From Betaproteobacteria bacterium (GTDB lineage Bacteria; Pseudomonadota; Gammaproteobacteria; Burkholderiales; Ferrovaceae): a stretch of 64,000 nucleotides of DNA. This document shows positions 34,309 through 42,431 of the stretch, piece by piece. The stretch covers positions 1 to 64,000 of the forward strand of contig JAGWIW010000005.1 in assembly GCA_028866015.1 (NCBI GenBank), given 5' to 3'. Position 1 is the first letter of the stretch. Each line of letters opens with the position of its first letter. The position numbers were made by a program, and so were the translations under genes. The notes below the pieces were generated by a model. It was not told the DNA's origin. It saw nothing but the letters and a program-made list of their open reading frames with translations, and did no database searches.

Positions 34309-35190
34309 ATGTTCGCGCAACAGGTCGTCAACGCGATCAGCCTGGGAAGCGTCTACGCCCTCTTTGCACTGGGATTCACCCTGGTGTTCGGCATCCTGGG
34401 GGTGATCAACCTTTCCCATGGCGGAATCTTCATGCTGGGCGCCTATGCCGCGCTGCTGCTCATCACCCGCTTTGATATCCCGTTCTGGGTGGCACTGCCC
34501 CTCGCCATGGCAGCCTCGGGCACGCTGGGGCTGTTGATCGATGTCCTGATCCTGCGTCTGCTCAGGAAACGCAATGCTCCCCACCTGATGCCCATGATTG
34601 CCACCATCGGGGCGGCGATTCTCATGACGAGCCTGGCCCAGGGGCTGTTTGGGTCCGAAACGCGCCGTTTCCCGCTTGAGCTGTTCGACCAGGCTTCCCT
34701 GACCTGGGGCCCGATAACCATTCCGGTGGTGCAGGCAGGCATCACGGCCCTATCCGTGGCCCTGATGCTGATCATGGTCTGGGTATTGCGCCACACTCGC
34801 ATTGGGCAGGCCCTGCGTGCCATTTCTGAGTCGCCCAGGGCCGCCGCATTGCTGGGCATCCCCGTGGAGCGCCTGTTCCATCTCACAAGCTTTGTCGCAG
34901 CTGCCTTGGGCGGCGCTGCCGGCATCCTGATCGGCCTGTCCTTCGACGCCATTTCTCCGTTCATGGGGCAACCCATGCTGCACAAGGGCATTGCGGCCAT
35001 CATCCTGGGCGGCCTGGGCGATGTGCGGGGAGCGGTACTGGGGGGACTGTTCCTCGGAGCGGCGGAAGTGTTTGCCGTCACCTTCCTCTCCAGCGAATAC
35101 CGTGACGCCCTGTCGTTCGGTCTGTTGTTTCTCGTCCTGCTCTGGAGGCCACAGGGCCTGTTCGGCGCATCGTCCACGCGGAGCGCCTGA
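34309..35190 (+). CDS. livH: Branched-chain amino acid-type ABC permease LivH
   Basis: A 293-residue inner-membrane permease with about eight spans. Typical motifs are GSVYALFALGFTLVFGILGVIN at the N-terminus (positions ~13-34), GQALRAISESPRAAALLGI (~165-183, the ATPase-coupling EAA-like loop) and ILGGLGDVRGAVLGG (~234-248). It starts one base after the binding-protein gene and overlaps livM by 1 bp. Confidence 0.94.
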   Translation: MFAQQVVNAISLGSVYALFALGFTLVFGILGVINLSHGGIFMLGAYAALLLITRFDIPFWVALPLAMAASGTLGLLIDVLILRLLRKRNAPHLMPMIATIGAAILMTSLAQGLFGSETRRFPLELFDQASLTWGPITIPVVQAGITALSVALMLIMVWVLRHTRIGQALRAISESPRAAALLGIPVERLFHLTSFVAAALGGAAGILIGLSFDAISPFMGQPMLHKGIAAIILGGLGDVRGAVLGGLFLGAAEVFAVTFLSSEYRDALSFGLLFLVLLWRPQGLFGASSTRSA

Positions 35191-36032
35191 TGGACTGGTC
35201 AGCCTGGTGGGACACCTACAGCACGCTGGTGCTCAGCATCGGCGTGTACGGCATGCTGGCCCTGTCCATTTACCTCACCCTCTCCTGCGGACTGCTGTCC
35301 CTGGCCAATGCAGCGTTCATGGGCATTGGGGCCTATGTGAGCGCAATCATCACGCTGCACTATGAGTGGCCGTTTGCGCTGGCCCTGCTGCTGGGCACCG
35401 CAGCGCCTGCCGCTGTGGCCCTGCTGGTGGGAATCCCCGTGCTGCGCCTGTCGGGCGTCTACCTCGCCATGGCCACTCTGGGCTTTGGCGAAGTGGTACG
35501 CGTGGTGCTGCTCAACCTCGACATCACGGGGGGCCCTCTGGGCCTCAATGGCATTCCTCCCCTCACCACCGGCTGGCATGTACTGCTGGCACTGGCTGCC
35601 ACCATCCTGTTGCTGCAGGCCTTGCGGCGTTCCCGCATCGGCCGTGCCTTCGAAGCCATCCGCGAAGATGAAACGGCTGCCCGCCTCATGGGGATCGCCA
35701 CTGACCGCATCAAGCTACTGGCCTTCGTGCTGGGCGCGGCCATTGCCGGGCTGGCAGGAGGCCTCAACGCCCACTACACCTTCACCCTGAGCCCCGGAAA
35801 CTTCGGCTTCGAGAGCGCCGTGGACATCCTGACCATGGCCGTACTGGGCGGCATCCAGGGGCTGACCGGGCCCTTGCTGGGTGGAGCCATCCTGACGCTG
35901 CTGCCGGAACTGCTGCGCGGACTGCAGGACTTCCGCATGGCTGCCAACGGCCTCATCCTGATCCTCGTCGTGCTTTTCCTCCCACATGGATTGTGGGACC
36001 CCGCCCGTTTCCGGCGTTGGGTCAGGAAGTGA
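35190..36032 (+). CDS. livM: Branched-chain amino acid-type ABC permease LivM
   Basis: A 280-residue permease with 8-9 spans. It has LTLSCGLLSLANAAFMGIGAY near the N-terminus (positions ~30-50), YLAMATLGFGEVVRVVL (~91-107), the coupling loop GRAFEAIREDETAARLMGI (~151-169) and GGIQGLTGPLLGGA (~219). It pairs with LivH to form the channel and overlaps it by one base. Confidence 0.94.
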   Translation: MDWSAWWDTYSTLVLSIGVYGMLALSIYLTLSCGLLSLANAAFMGIGAYVSAIITLHYEWPFALALLLGTAAPAAVALLVGIPVLRLSGVYLAMATLGFGEVVRVVLLNLDITGGPLGLNGIPPLTTGWHVLLALAATILLLQALRRSRIGRAFEAIREDETAARLMGIATDRIKLLAFVLGAAIAGLAGGLNAHYTFTLSPGNFGFESAVDILTMAVLGGIQGLTGPLLGGAILTLLPELLRGLQDFRMAANGLILILVVLFLPHGLWDPARFRRWVRK

Positions 36033-36039
36033 GGTCCCC

Positions 36040-36801
36040 ATGCTGAGACTGGAAAACCTGTCCCGCCAGTTTGGTGGAGTGAGGGCTCTCGACGAGGTCA
36101 CACTGAACGTTCCTGCGGGCCAGATTTATGGCCTCATCGGCCCCAATGGCGCGGGCAAGACCACCGTATTCAATCTGGTCACCGGACTTTTCGCGCCCAC
36201 AGGCGGTACGCTCGAGTTCGATGGGCGCACCCTGTTGGGCCTGCCACCCGAGCGCATCGCACGGCGCGGCATTGCCCGTACGTTCCAGAACATCCGCCTG
36301 TTCCAGGAAATGTCGCTCATCGACAATGTCATCGTTGGCATGCATGCGCATTTGCCCTACGGCTTTATGGATTTGCTGTTGCGCACGGCCAACTTCCGCA
36401 ACGTGGAACGCAAGGCCAGGACCCGCGCCCTGCAGCTGCTGCACCGCGTAGGTCTGGGGCCACTGTGCAATGAACTGGCCGGCAGCCTTTCCTACGGCAA
36501 CCAGCGCAAGCTTGAAATTGCCCGCGCGCTGGCAAGCAACCCCAGGTTGCTGCTGCTCGATGAACCGGTCGCCGGCATGAACGCCACCGAAAAAAACGAA
36601 ATCATGTCGCTCATCCGTTCCCTGAGGCAGGATCACCTGACCGTGTTCATGATCGAGCATGACATGCGCTTCGTGATGGGACTTTGCGACACCATCGCGG
36701 TCCTCAACTTCGGTCGCATCATTGCAGCAGGAAAGCCGGCTGCCATCCAGGCCGATCCGTCCGTGATCGAAGCCTATCTCGGACAGGAAGAGCCTGCATG
36801 A
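36040..36801 (+). CDS. livG: ABC transporter ATP-binding protein LivG
   Basis: A 253-residue ATPase, started at the ATG at 36040 behind GAGG, 7 bp after livM. Walker A is GPNGAGKTTVFN (~37-48). The family-specific RGIARTFQNIRLF follows. The signature is SYGNQRKLEIARALA (~152), Walker B LLLLDEPVAGMN, and the switch histidine lies in IEHDMRFV. It drives import together with LivF. Confidence 0.96.
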   Translation: MLRLENLSRQFGGVRALDEVTLNVPAGQIYGLIGPNGAGKTTVFNLVTGLFAPTGGTLEFDGRTLLGLPPERIARRGIARTFQNIRLFQEMSLIDNVIVGMHAHLPYGFMDLLLRTANFRNVERKARTRALQLLHRVGLGPLCNELAGSLSYGNQRKLEIARALASNPRLLLLDEPVAGMNATEKNEIMSLIRSLRQDHLTVFMIEHDMRFVMGLCDTIAVLNFGRIIAAGKPAAIQADPSVIEAYLGQEEPA

Positions 36802-37514
36802 GCGAGAGTTCCCGCCCTCCCCTGCTCTGCATCGAGACGCTGCACGTGACCTATGGCCATGTGGAAGCCGTGAAGAACCTCTCACTGGAAGTCCATGCCG
36901 GAGAAATGGTGGCGCTGGTGGGGGCCAACGGTGCTGGAAAAAGCACCACCTTGCTTGCCCTGTCAGGCCTGCTCCAGCCGCGTTCAGGACGCATTCTGTG
37001 GGAAGGCCAGGACATCACGCGCTGGCCTTCGCATCGTCGCGTGGCCGGAGGACTGGTGCAGGTGGCTGAAGGCAGGGCCATTCTCAAGACCCTCAGCGTA
37101 CGGGAGAACCTGGAGCTGGGCGCCTATCCGCGCCCCGGAAAGCCGGACCTCGATCCCGTGTTCGAGCGTTTCCCCATCTTGAGGACACGCGCCTCCCAGC
37201 TGGCCGGCAATCTCTCGGGTGGCGAACAGCAAATGCTTGCCATCGGGCGCGCCCTGCTGGCCGAACCCCGCTTGCTCATGCTGGATGAACCTTCCATGGG
37301 ACTTGCTCCGATGGTGGTGCGCGATATTTTTGCTGCCCTGCGGGAAATCCACCATCAAGGCCTGACTATTTTGCTGGTGGAACAGAATGTGCGCCAGGCG
37401 CTCAAGCTGGCCGACCGCGCCTACGTCCTTGAAACAGGCACCATCACCCTGGGCGGCCCTGCAGCCGGCCTGGCTGACGATCCGCGTGTGATTGCGGCCT
37501 ACCTGGGCGGCTGA
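36798..37514 (+). CDS. livF: ABC transporter ATP-binding protein LivF
   Basis: A 238-residue ATPase whose ATG overlaps the livG stop (ATGA). Walker A is GANGAGKSTTLLAL (~41-54), the signature LSGGEQQMLAIGRALL (~138-153), Walker B LLMLDEPSMGLAP, and the H-loop region LLVEQNVRQAL has the Gln/Asn replacement usual in LivF (VEQN). It completes the transporter and ends 12 bp from a convergent hydrolase gene without an evident terminator. Confidence 0.96.
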   Translation: MSESSRPPLLCIETLHVTYGHVEAVKNLSLEVHAGEMVALVGANGAGKSTTLLALSGLLQPRSGRILWEGQDITRWPSHRRVAGGLVQVAEGRAILKTLSVRENLELGAYPRPGKPDLDPVFERFPILRTRASQLAGNLSGGEQQMLAIGRALLAEPRLLMLDEPSMGLAPMVVRDIFAALREIHHQGLTILLVEQNVRQALKLADRAYVLETGTITLGGPAAGLADDPRVIAAYLGG

Positions 37515-37526
37515 CCCCTCTCGGGC

Positions 37527-38225
37527 TCACAGGTAAATCGACAGGAACTCCAGCGTACGGCCGCGCGCCAGGGCAGCGGCAGTCTGGTTGTACATGGGCC
37601 GGGCCCAGCAATTGAAACCATGGTCCACGCCCGGGTAGGTTTGCACCCAGGCATCCGCTTTTTGCGCAAAGGCTTTGGACACTGCCTTCACGGCTGCCGG
37701 AGGAATCAACGTGTCCTGCTCCCCGAAATGGAACAGCATGGGGCACTTGATGTGCGCCGCCTGGTCCAGGTAACCGTCAATGCCGGCACCGTAATAGCAC
37801 ACGGCAGCATCCACATTGCCAGAAGCCGCCAGCAGGTAGGACAGCAGCCCACCCATGCAGTAACCAACGACTGCCACCTTGCCTGTCAATTCCGGGAGCC
37901 GGCGCAGGGTGGATGCCGCAGCGGAAAGATCGCCCACCGTCTGGGTAAAATCCAGGCCGGCCTTCAGGGCACGCCCGCGGGTAAAGCCGGCTTCGTCGTA
38001 GCCCAATTCCACCCGGGCCTGTTGGCGCCAGAATACGTCGGGGGCCAGCACCACGAATCCATCCATGGCGAACTGGTCTGCCACCGCACGGATATGCGCG
38101 TTGACCCCGAAGATTTCCTGGACCAGCACGATGCCCGGACCTTTTCCGGTAGGCGGCAAACTCAGGTAGCCGCTGAAAACCCCGCCATCGGGACCGGTGA
38201 TTTCAACCCAGCGTGAATTGTTCAT
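37527..38225 (-). CDS. Dienelactone hydrolase-family protein
   Basis: A 232-residue alpha/beta hydrolase. The nucleophile is cysteine in VGYCMGGLLSYL (~120), as in dienelactone hydrolases. The acid is probably in GEQDTLIPPAAV (~170) and the histidine in PGVDHGFNCWARP (~200). The N-terminal GYLSLPPTGKGPGIVLVQEIFG (positions ~19-40) matches the family. The natural substrate is not known; no chlorocatechol genes are near. A TAGAAT box lies about 56 bp before the start (38281-38286) without a clear -35. Confidence 0.9.
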   Translation of the reverse strand: MNNSRWVEITGPDGGVFSGYLSLPPTGKGPGIVLVQEIFGVNAHIRAVADQFAMDGFVVLAPDVFWRQQARVELGYDEAGFTRGRALKAGLDFTQTVGDLSAAASTLRRLPELTGKVAVVGYCMGGLLSYLLAASGNVDAAVCYYGAGIDGYLDQAAHIKCPMLFHFGEQDTLIPPAAVKAVSKAFAQKADAWVQTYPGVDHGFNCWARPMYNQTAAALARGRTLEFLSIYL

Positions 38226-38367
38226 CTTCGCTCTCCAGGCAAATGTGAGCCGCGGATTCTCTCACGGGAACAGGAGCGCATTCTACCGACGAAAGATCAC
38301 GGAAATTTGACGAAATATTTCCGTTGATTGATTTCAGGACCAAGAGCCGTCGCACCATACTGGCTGA

Positions 38368-39666
38368 ATGTCGGCTTCTTTGAACGTGCTGCAACAGGTG
38401 TTCGGCTACCCTGCCTTCCGCGGCCAGCAGGAGGCCATCGTGGCCCATCTCGTTGCCGGCGGGAATGCGCTCGTACTGATGCCCACTGGCGGCGGCAAAT
38501 CACTGTGCTACCAGCTTCCCGCCCTTCTTCGCCCTGGATTGGCACTGGTGGTGTCCCCCCTCATCGCCCTCATGCAGGACCAGGTGGGCGCGCTCAGGGC
38601 GCGAGGCATTTCAGCCGGCTGCCTCAATTCCTCCCTGGATCCTGCGGCAATCCAGGACTGCATGGCGTCCCTGCATTGCGGCCGCCTCAAATTGCTGTAT
38701 GTCTCGCCTGAACGACTGACACAACCGGCATTTCTCTCACTGCTGGAAACCTTGCACAGGGAACAGCCGCTGGCGCTGTTCGCCATCGATGAAGCCCATT
38801 GCATTGCCGAATGGGGCCATGATTTCCGCCCGGAATACCGCCAGCTGAAAATCCTGTGCCAGCGCTTCCCGCAAGTTCCACGCATTGCGCTGACCGCAAC
38901 GGCCGACCTGCAAACGCGGGGTGAAATCGTGGAGCAACTGCATCTTGAAAACAGCGCCCGGTTCGTCAGCAGCTTCGATCGCCCCAACCTGGGTTACAGC
39001 ATCTGCGACAAACAACATGCGGCAGCGCAAATTGCTGCATTTCTGCGTGAACGGCATTCACGGCACAGCGGCATCATCTACTGTCAGTCGCGACGCCAGG
39101 CGGAAGCCACCGCACAATGGTTGCAAAGGCAAGGCTGGCCCGGTCTGCCGTATCACGCAGGAATGCCCATGAAAGCACGCGAACGCCACCAGCAACGCTT
39201 TCTCGCCGAGCCTGGCCTCATCATGGTGGCCACCGTGGCTTTCGGCATGGGTGTGGACAAACCGGACGTGCGCTTCGTGATCCATCTGGAATGCCCAAAA
39301 AATCTGGAAGGGTATTACCAGGAAACCGGGCGCGCGGGACGGGACGGGCTTCCCGCTGAAGCATTGCTGCTGTATCACGCCTCCGACCTGGCTTCGCAGG
39401 AACTGCGCCTTCGCCTCAACAGCCGCACGCCCGAGCGACTGCGCGTGGAACTGGGCCGCCTGCAGGCCTTGGCCCGCTACTGCCAGTCCGTCAAGTGCCG
39501 GCGCCAGGCACTGCTGGATTATTTTGGAGAGCCTCACGACGGGCACTGCGGCCACTGCGACAATTGCAATCATGACTACCGCAATTGGGCCGGACCCCGA
39601 CGTCGCCATCATGCCGTCACCTTTGCGGCAGATCAATTTACCCCGGCCATGCAACGAACCCGGTAA
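38368..39666 (+). CDS. recQ: RecQ-type DNA helicase lacking winged-helix and HRDC domains
   Basis: A 432-residue superfamily-2 3'-5' helicase. Walker A is MPTGGGKSLCYQLPA (~37-51), the DEAH box is IDEAHCIAEWGHDFRPEY (~135), motif V is VATVAFGMGVDKPDVRFV and motif VI YQETGRAGRDGLPAE. The zinc-binding module follows with cysteines in CQSVKCRRQALLDYFGE and HCGHCDNC (~385-405). E. coli RecQ is 609 residues; here the protein ends about 26 residues after the zinc module, so the winged-helix and HRDC domains are missing. The stop (39664-39666) is 13 bp before tRNA-Leu, so the tRNA promoter must lie within this gene. Confidence 0.88.
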   Translation: MSASLNVLQQVFGYPAFRGQQEAIVAHLVAGGNALVLMPTGGGKSLCYQLPALLRPGLALVVSPLIALMQDQVGALRARGISAGCLNSSLDPAAIQDCMASLHCGRLKLLYVSPERLTQPAFLSLLETLHREQPLALFAIDEAHCIAEWGHDFRPEYRQLKILCQRFPQVPRIALTATADLQTRGEIVEQLHLENSARFVSSFDRPNLGYSICDKQHAAAQIAAFLRERHSRHSGIIYCQSRRQAEATAQWLQRQGWPGLPYHAGMPMKARERHQQRFLAEPGLIMVATVAFGMGVDKPDVRFVIHLECPKNLEGYYQETGRAGRDGLPAEALLLYHASDLASQELRLRLNSRTPERLRVELGRLQALARYCQSVKCRRQALLDYFGEPHDGHCGHCDNCNHDYRNWAGPRRRHHAVTFAADQFTPAMQRTR

Positions 39667-39679
39667 AATGGCAGGCCAT

Positions 39680-39768
39680 GCCCGGATGGTGAAATTGGTA
39701 GACACAAGGGACTTAAAATCCCTCGGCCCGTAAGGGCTGTGCCGGTTCGACCCCGGCTCCGGGCACCA
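39680..39768 (+). tRNA. tRNA-Leu (anticodon UAA)
   Basis: An 89-nt class II tRNA including an encoded CCA end. Acceptor arms GCCCGGA (39680-39686) and TCCGGGC (39758-39764) pair perfectly, followed by ACCA. The anticodon stem AGGGA / TCCCT encloses loop CTTAAAA with anticodon TAA at 39714-39716. The long variable arm (CGGCCCGTAAGGGCTG region) and GGTTCGACC T-loop fit tRNA-Leu. A TAAAAT -10 candidate at 39664-39669 overlaps the recQ stop codon. CCGGG / CCCGG pairing followed by TAATTTTT just after the gene might act as a weak terminator. Confidence 0.96.
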
Positions 39769-39899
39769 GCGACCCGGCTAATTTTTATCTGTTATTTTTT
39801 CCTGCAGCCAATCATCCGCCACCGCTGTTGCAGAAGGTTCTGTCTCAGCAAGATAAATTTTCCCTAATGAATCTGGAAAACCTGCCGATAAGAATAAGC

Positions 39900-41483
39900 A
39901 TGAAAAAGATCTTCGCTCCTGCCGCCAAGCTTCTCGATCATCTGGATTTTCTCCTCAAATTCACGCTGGTCGCCGTCCTGCTGCTGCCTTCGCCCCTGCT
40001 CATTGCGTATCTGCTCCTGTCGGGCAACGACCCGGCTCATAGCATCGAACCCATTGCGCTGGCCATCCTCGTCATGGCGTTGGTCGGTTATTACCTGCTC
40101 ACCGGCATGTATGTTTCCCTGAACGCCGCCATCTCGTCGTTTGCCAATGCCATTGAACGCTTCAGCTCCGGCGATCTTGCAGCCCACCTGCAGGTCTCCT
40201 CGCGCGACCAGCTGGGTCAAGTGGCCCAGCGTTTCAACGACATGCGCAAAAATCTCAAACGCATGATTGCGCGCGTTTCCGGCGGGGCGGTCATGGTTTC
40301 TGACGCGGCCGGAAAACTCACGGAAAAGGCTCATCAGGTCACGCAAATGGCCCAGCAGCAGAATGATTCGGCAGCCAGCGTGGCGGCGGCTGTGGAAGAA
40401 ATGAGCACCAGCATCGCCATGGTGGCGCGCAACGCTTCCGATGCCGAAGGGCAGTCGGCAAAAGCCAGTGACATTTCAGTGGAAGGGGAAAAGGTGGTAC
40501 GCGAGGCTTCTTCGGAAATGTCTCGTATTGCTGCAGCTTTTGGGCAGTCTGCCAAGGAAATTTCCTCCCTCAGCCAACGCACGGAAGAAATCAACTCCAT
40601 CGTCCACGTCATCAAGGAAATCGCGGACCAGACCAACCTTCTGGCCCTGAATGCCGCCATCGAAGCTGCCCGGGCAGGAGAACAGGGTCGCGGCTTTGCC
40701 GTGGTGGCGGACGAAGTGCGCAAACTGGCTGAACGCACAGGCAAGGCCACTGAAGAAATCACGGGCATGATCGGCAATATCCAGGCCAGCATGAAAAGCG
40801 CTGTCAGCAGCATGGGTGCCGGCTCTGCCCAGGTCCAACAGGGAGTGGCGCTGGCTTCCCGCGCCGGCGACACCTTGTCGGAAATCAACTCCAGTTCCCG
40901 CGAAGTGCTGTCCATGGTGCACGACATTGCCAACGCGGTGCAGGAACAGACGGTGGCCAGTCACCAGATTGCTGAAAACATCGAACGCATCTCGACCATG
41001 GCTGAAAACAGCAGTGCCAGCATGGTACAGATGTCTGGCGAAGCCGAAAATCTCGGAAAAGTTTCTGGCACGCTCAAGGAAGCCATCAGCCTCTTCAGCG
41101 GCGGTACGGCCAATGATGCCCAGCAGCTGGTGGAAAAAGGCGTGGCGCTGCTGGCCGCCAGAGGGCGGGATAAGGCCTTTGCTGAGTTTGCCGACCCCGC
41201 CGGCGCCTTCATCAAGCGCGACCTCTACCTTTTCGTGTATGACCTGCACGGAAAAGTCCTGGCCCACGGCGGCAACCCGTCACTGATCGGCAAATCGATG
41301 ATCGATGCGCGCGATGCCAATGGCAAGCTGTTCATCAAGGAGCGCATCGACATCGCCACCGCCCAGGGCAGCGGCTGGCAGGATTACATGTTCAACAACC
41401 CGGAATCCAATGTGGTGGAAAGCAAGACCTCGTACATCCGCAAAGTGGATGACATGATCATCGGTTGCGGCGTCTACAAGTAA
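39900..41483 (+). CDS. Methyl-accepting chemotaxis protein with C-terminal single-Cache domain
   Basis: A 527-residue chemoreceptor, started at the ATG at 39900 (MKKIFAP); upstream in-frame starts (TTG 39828, ATG 39867) are possible. Two membrane spans ([21 protein letters not shown] and [14 protein letters not shown]) are separated by only ~13 residues, so there is no periplasmic sensor. HAMP follows at ~75-130, then the coiled-coil signalling domain with the hairpin tip [20 protein letters not shown] at ~235-260. After ~420 comes a complete Cache_2-like domain ([41 protein letters not shown]). The sensor would therefore be cytoplasmic, an uncommon order. Confidence 0.9.
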   Translation: MKKIFAPAAKLLDHLDFLLKFTLVAVLLLPSPLLIAYLLLSGNDPAHSIEPIALAILVMALVGYYLLTGMYVSLNAAISSFANAIERFSSGDLAAHLQVSSRDQLGQVAQRFNDMRKNLKRMIARVSGGAVMVSDAAGKLTEKAHQVTQMAQQQNDSAASVAAAVEEMSTSIAMVARNASDAEGQSAKASDISVEGEKVVREASSEMSRIAAAFGQSAKEISSLSQRTEEINSIVHVIKEIADQTNLLALNAAIEAARAGEQGRGFAVVADEVRKLAERTGKATEEITGMIGNIQASMKSAVSSMGAGSAQVQQGVALASRAGDTLSEINSSSREVLSMVHDIANAVQEQTVASHQIAENIERISTMAENSSASMVQMSGEAENLGKVSGTLKEAISLFSGGTANDAQQLVEKGVALLAARGRDKAFAEFADPAGAFIKRDLYLFVYDLHGKVLAHGGNPSLIGKSMIDARDANGKLFIKERIDIATAQGSGWQDYMFNNPESNVVESKTSYIRKVDDMIIGCGVYK

Positions 41484-41520
41484 CGTCGCACTCCCGACTG
41501 TTCGCTGCCCTCACGCATCC

Positions 41521-42297
41521 CTATTGCTTGGGGGCGATCCAGAAAAATCCCGCAGTCCCCGCACTGTTCACTGAAGCCATGTAGAGCATGCCCTTGCCGC
41601 TGGAACTGTCCAGGAATGCCACGCCGCTGGCCGTTCCCACTCCGGCCGGCACGCAGTTGGCCCCGGTCAGGGTCAGGGAAACATTGTAGACATTCATGCC
41701 GGATGCGCGGGGCGCCGCCGTTCCGCTGATGGCGCAATTGGTTCCCGTGCCGTTGATGGTGCCGGTTGCGCTGATGGCCAGGGTTACCGCCGAGCCGCCA
41801 TAGAGGTACGGGGCGGAATAGGTGCCTGCCAGTGTGGTGAGCGAGGCCGGGGTGGTGTAGGTAGGCAGGTAAGTGTTCGAAAAGGAAATGTACTGGGCCA
41901 GCAACGGATTCAGGGCGTTGTACTGGATCGTCCCGGTAATCGCACTCTGCGGCAGGTATGACCCAACCACGACCCCGCCGGTCACCACGGCATTGCTGGC
42001 CACGGTGTACTCGTTGGCAGTGCCCGTCAGGTAATAGCCCACTGCATTGAGGTTACCGTGGTCCACGGTCAATGCAAGCCCTCCCCCGGAAGTGATGTTG
42101 TAGAACTCTCCGGTCTCCAGGAGGATGGAAGTGACCGGGAACCCCAGGTTGGTGCTGCCCTGGTACAGGCCCTGGGCCTGAGATCCCGGCAGGCTTGAAA
42201 CCACGAGGCCGGAACTTCCGCCCCCTCCGCCACCGCAGCCCGAAAGCAGCAATGCCGCAGCCGCAGCCGCAACCCATGTCGCCTTGATGCCTTTCAT
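41521..42297 (-). CDS. Unrecognised secreted lipoprotein
   Basis: A 258-residue protein started at the ATG at 42297, with GAGGCGGA ribosome site. It has a clear lipoprotein signal: WVAAAAAALLLSGC, then a run of six glycines and two serines as a flexible linker. The mature part is rich in Gly, Thr, Ser and Tyr with alternating hydrophobics, suggesting beta structure, and contains two similar segments around LYQGSTNLGFPVTSILLETG and LAGTYSAPYLYGGSAVTLAI. Only two non-lipid cysteines are seen (TNCAIS and GANCVPA), which might form a disulfide. I do not recognise a family. Confidence 0.75.
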   Translation of the reverse strand: MKGIKATWVAAAAAALLLSGCGGGGGGSSGLVVSSLPGSQAQGLYQGSTNLGFPVTSILLETGEFYNITSGGGLALTVDHGNLNAVGYYLTGTANEYTVASNAVVTGGVVVGSYLPQSAITGTIQYNALNPLLAQYISFSNTYLPTYTTPASLTTLAGTYSAPYLYGGSAVTLAISATGTINGTGTNCAISGTAAPRASGMNVYNVSLTLTGANCVPAGVGTASGVAFLDSSSGKGMLYMASVNSAGTAGFFWIAPKQ

Positions 42298-42353
42298 CAC
42301 GAATTCCGCCTCACTGGTCGAAAAGCGGCGCTGTGCCGCCCAAAGCCTGTCAT

Positions 42354-42381
42354 AGTATATTGGATAGGGCAGGTTGACCAA
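42354..42381 (-). promoter_or_regulatory. Candidate sigma-70 promoter for the lipoprotein gene
   Basis: On the minus strand TTGGTC (42376-42381), 16-bp spacer, TATACT (42354-42359). Matches are four and five of six. The expected start of transcription is near 42347, giving a leader of about 50 nt. Confidence 0.5.
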
Positions 42382-42431
42382 GGCCCAAATGTGACAGAAA
42401 ACCCGAAAATGACGCGCTGACGGAAAATCAC

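Noticed and set aside
33156-37514. Urea transporter (urtABCDE)
   Set aside because: The binding protein and permeases are the size of Liv proteins, and no urease genes are near.
38368-39768. Genomic island or defence locus at recQ/tRNA-Leu
   Set aside because: No integrase, no repeat of the tRNA 3' end downstream, and neighbouring genes are ordinary in composition.
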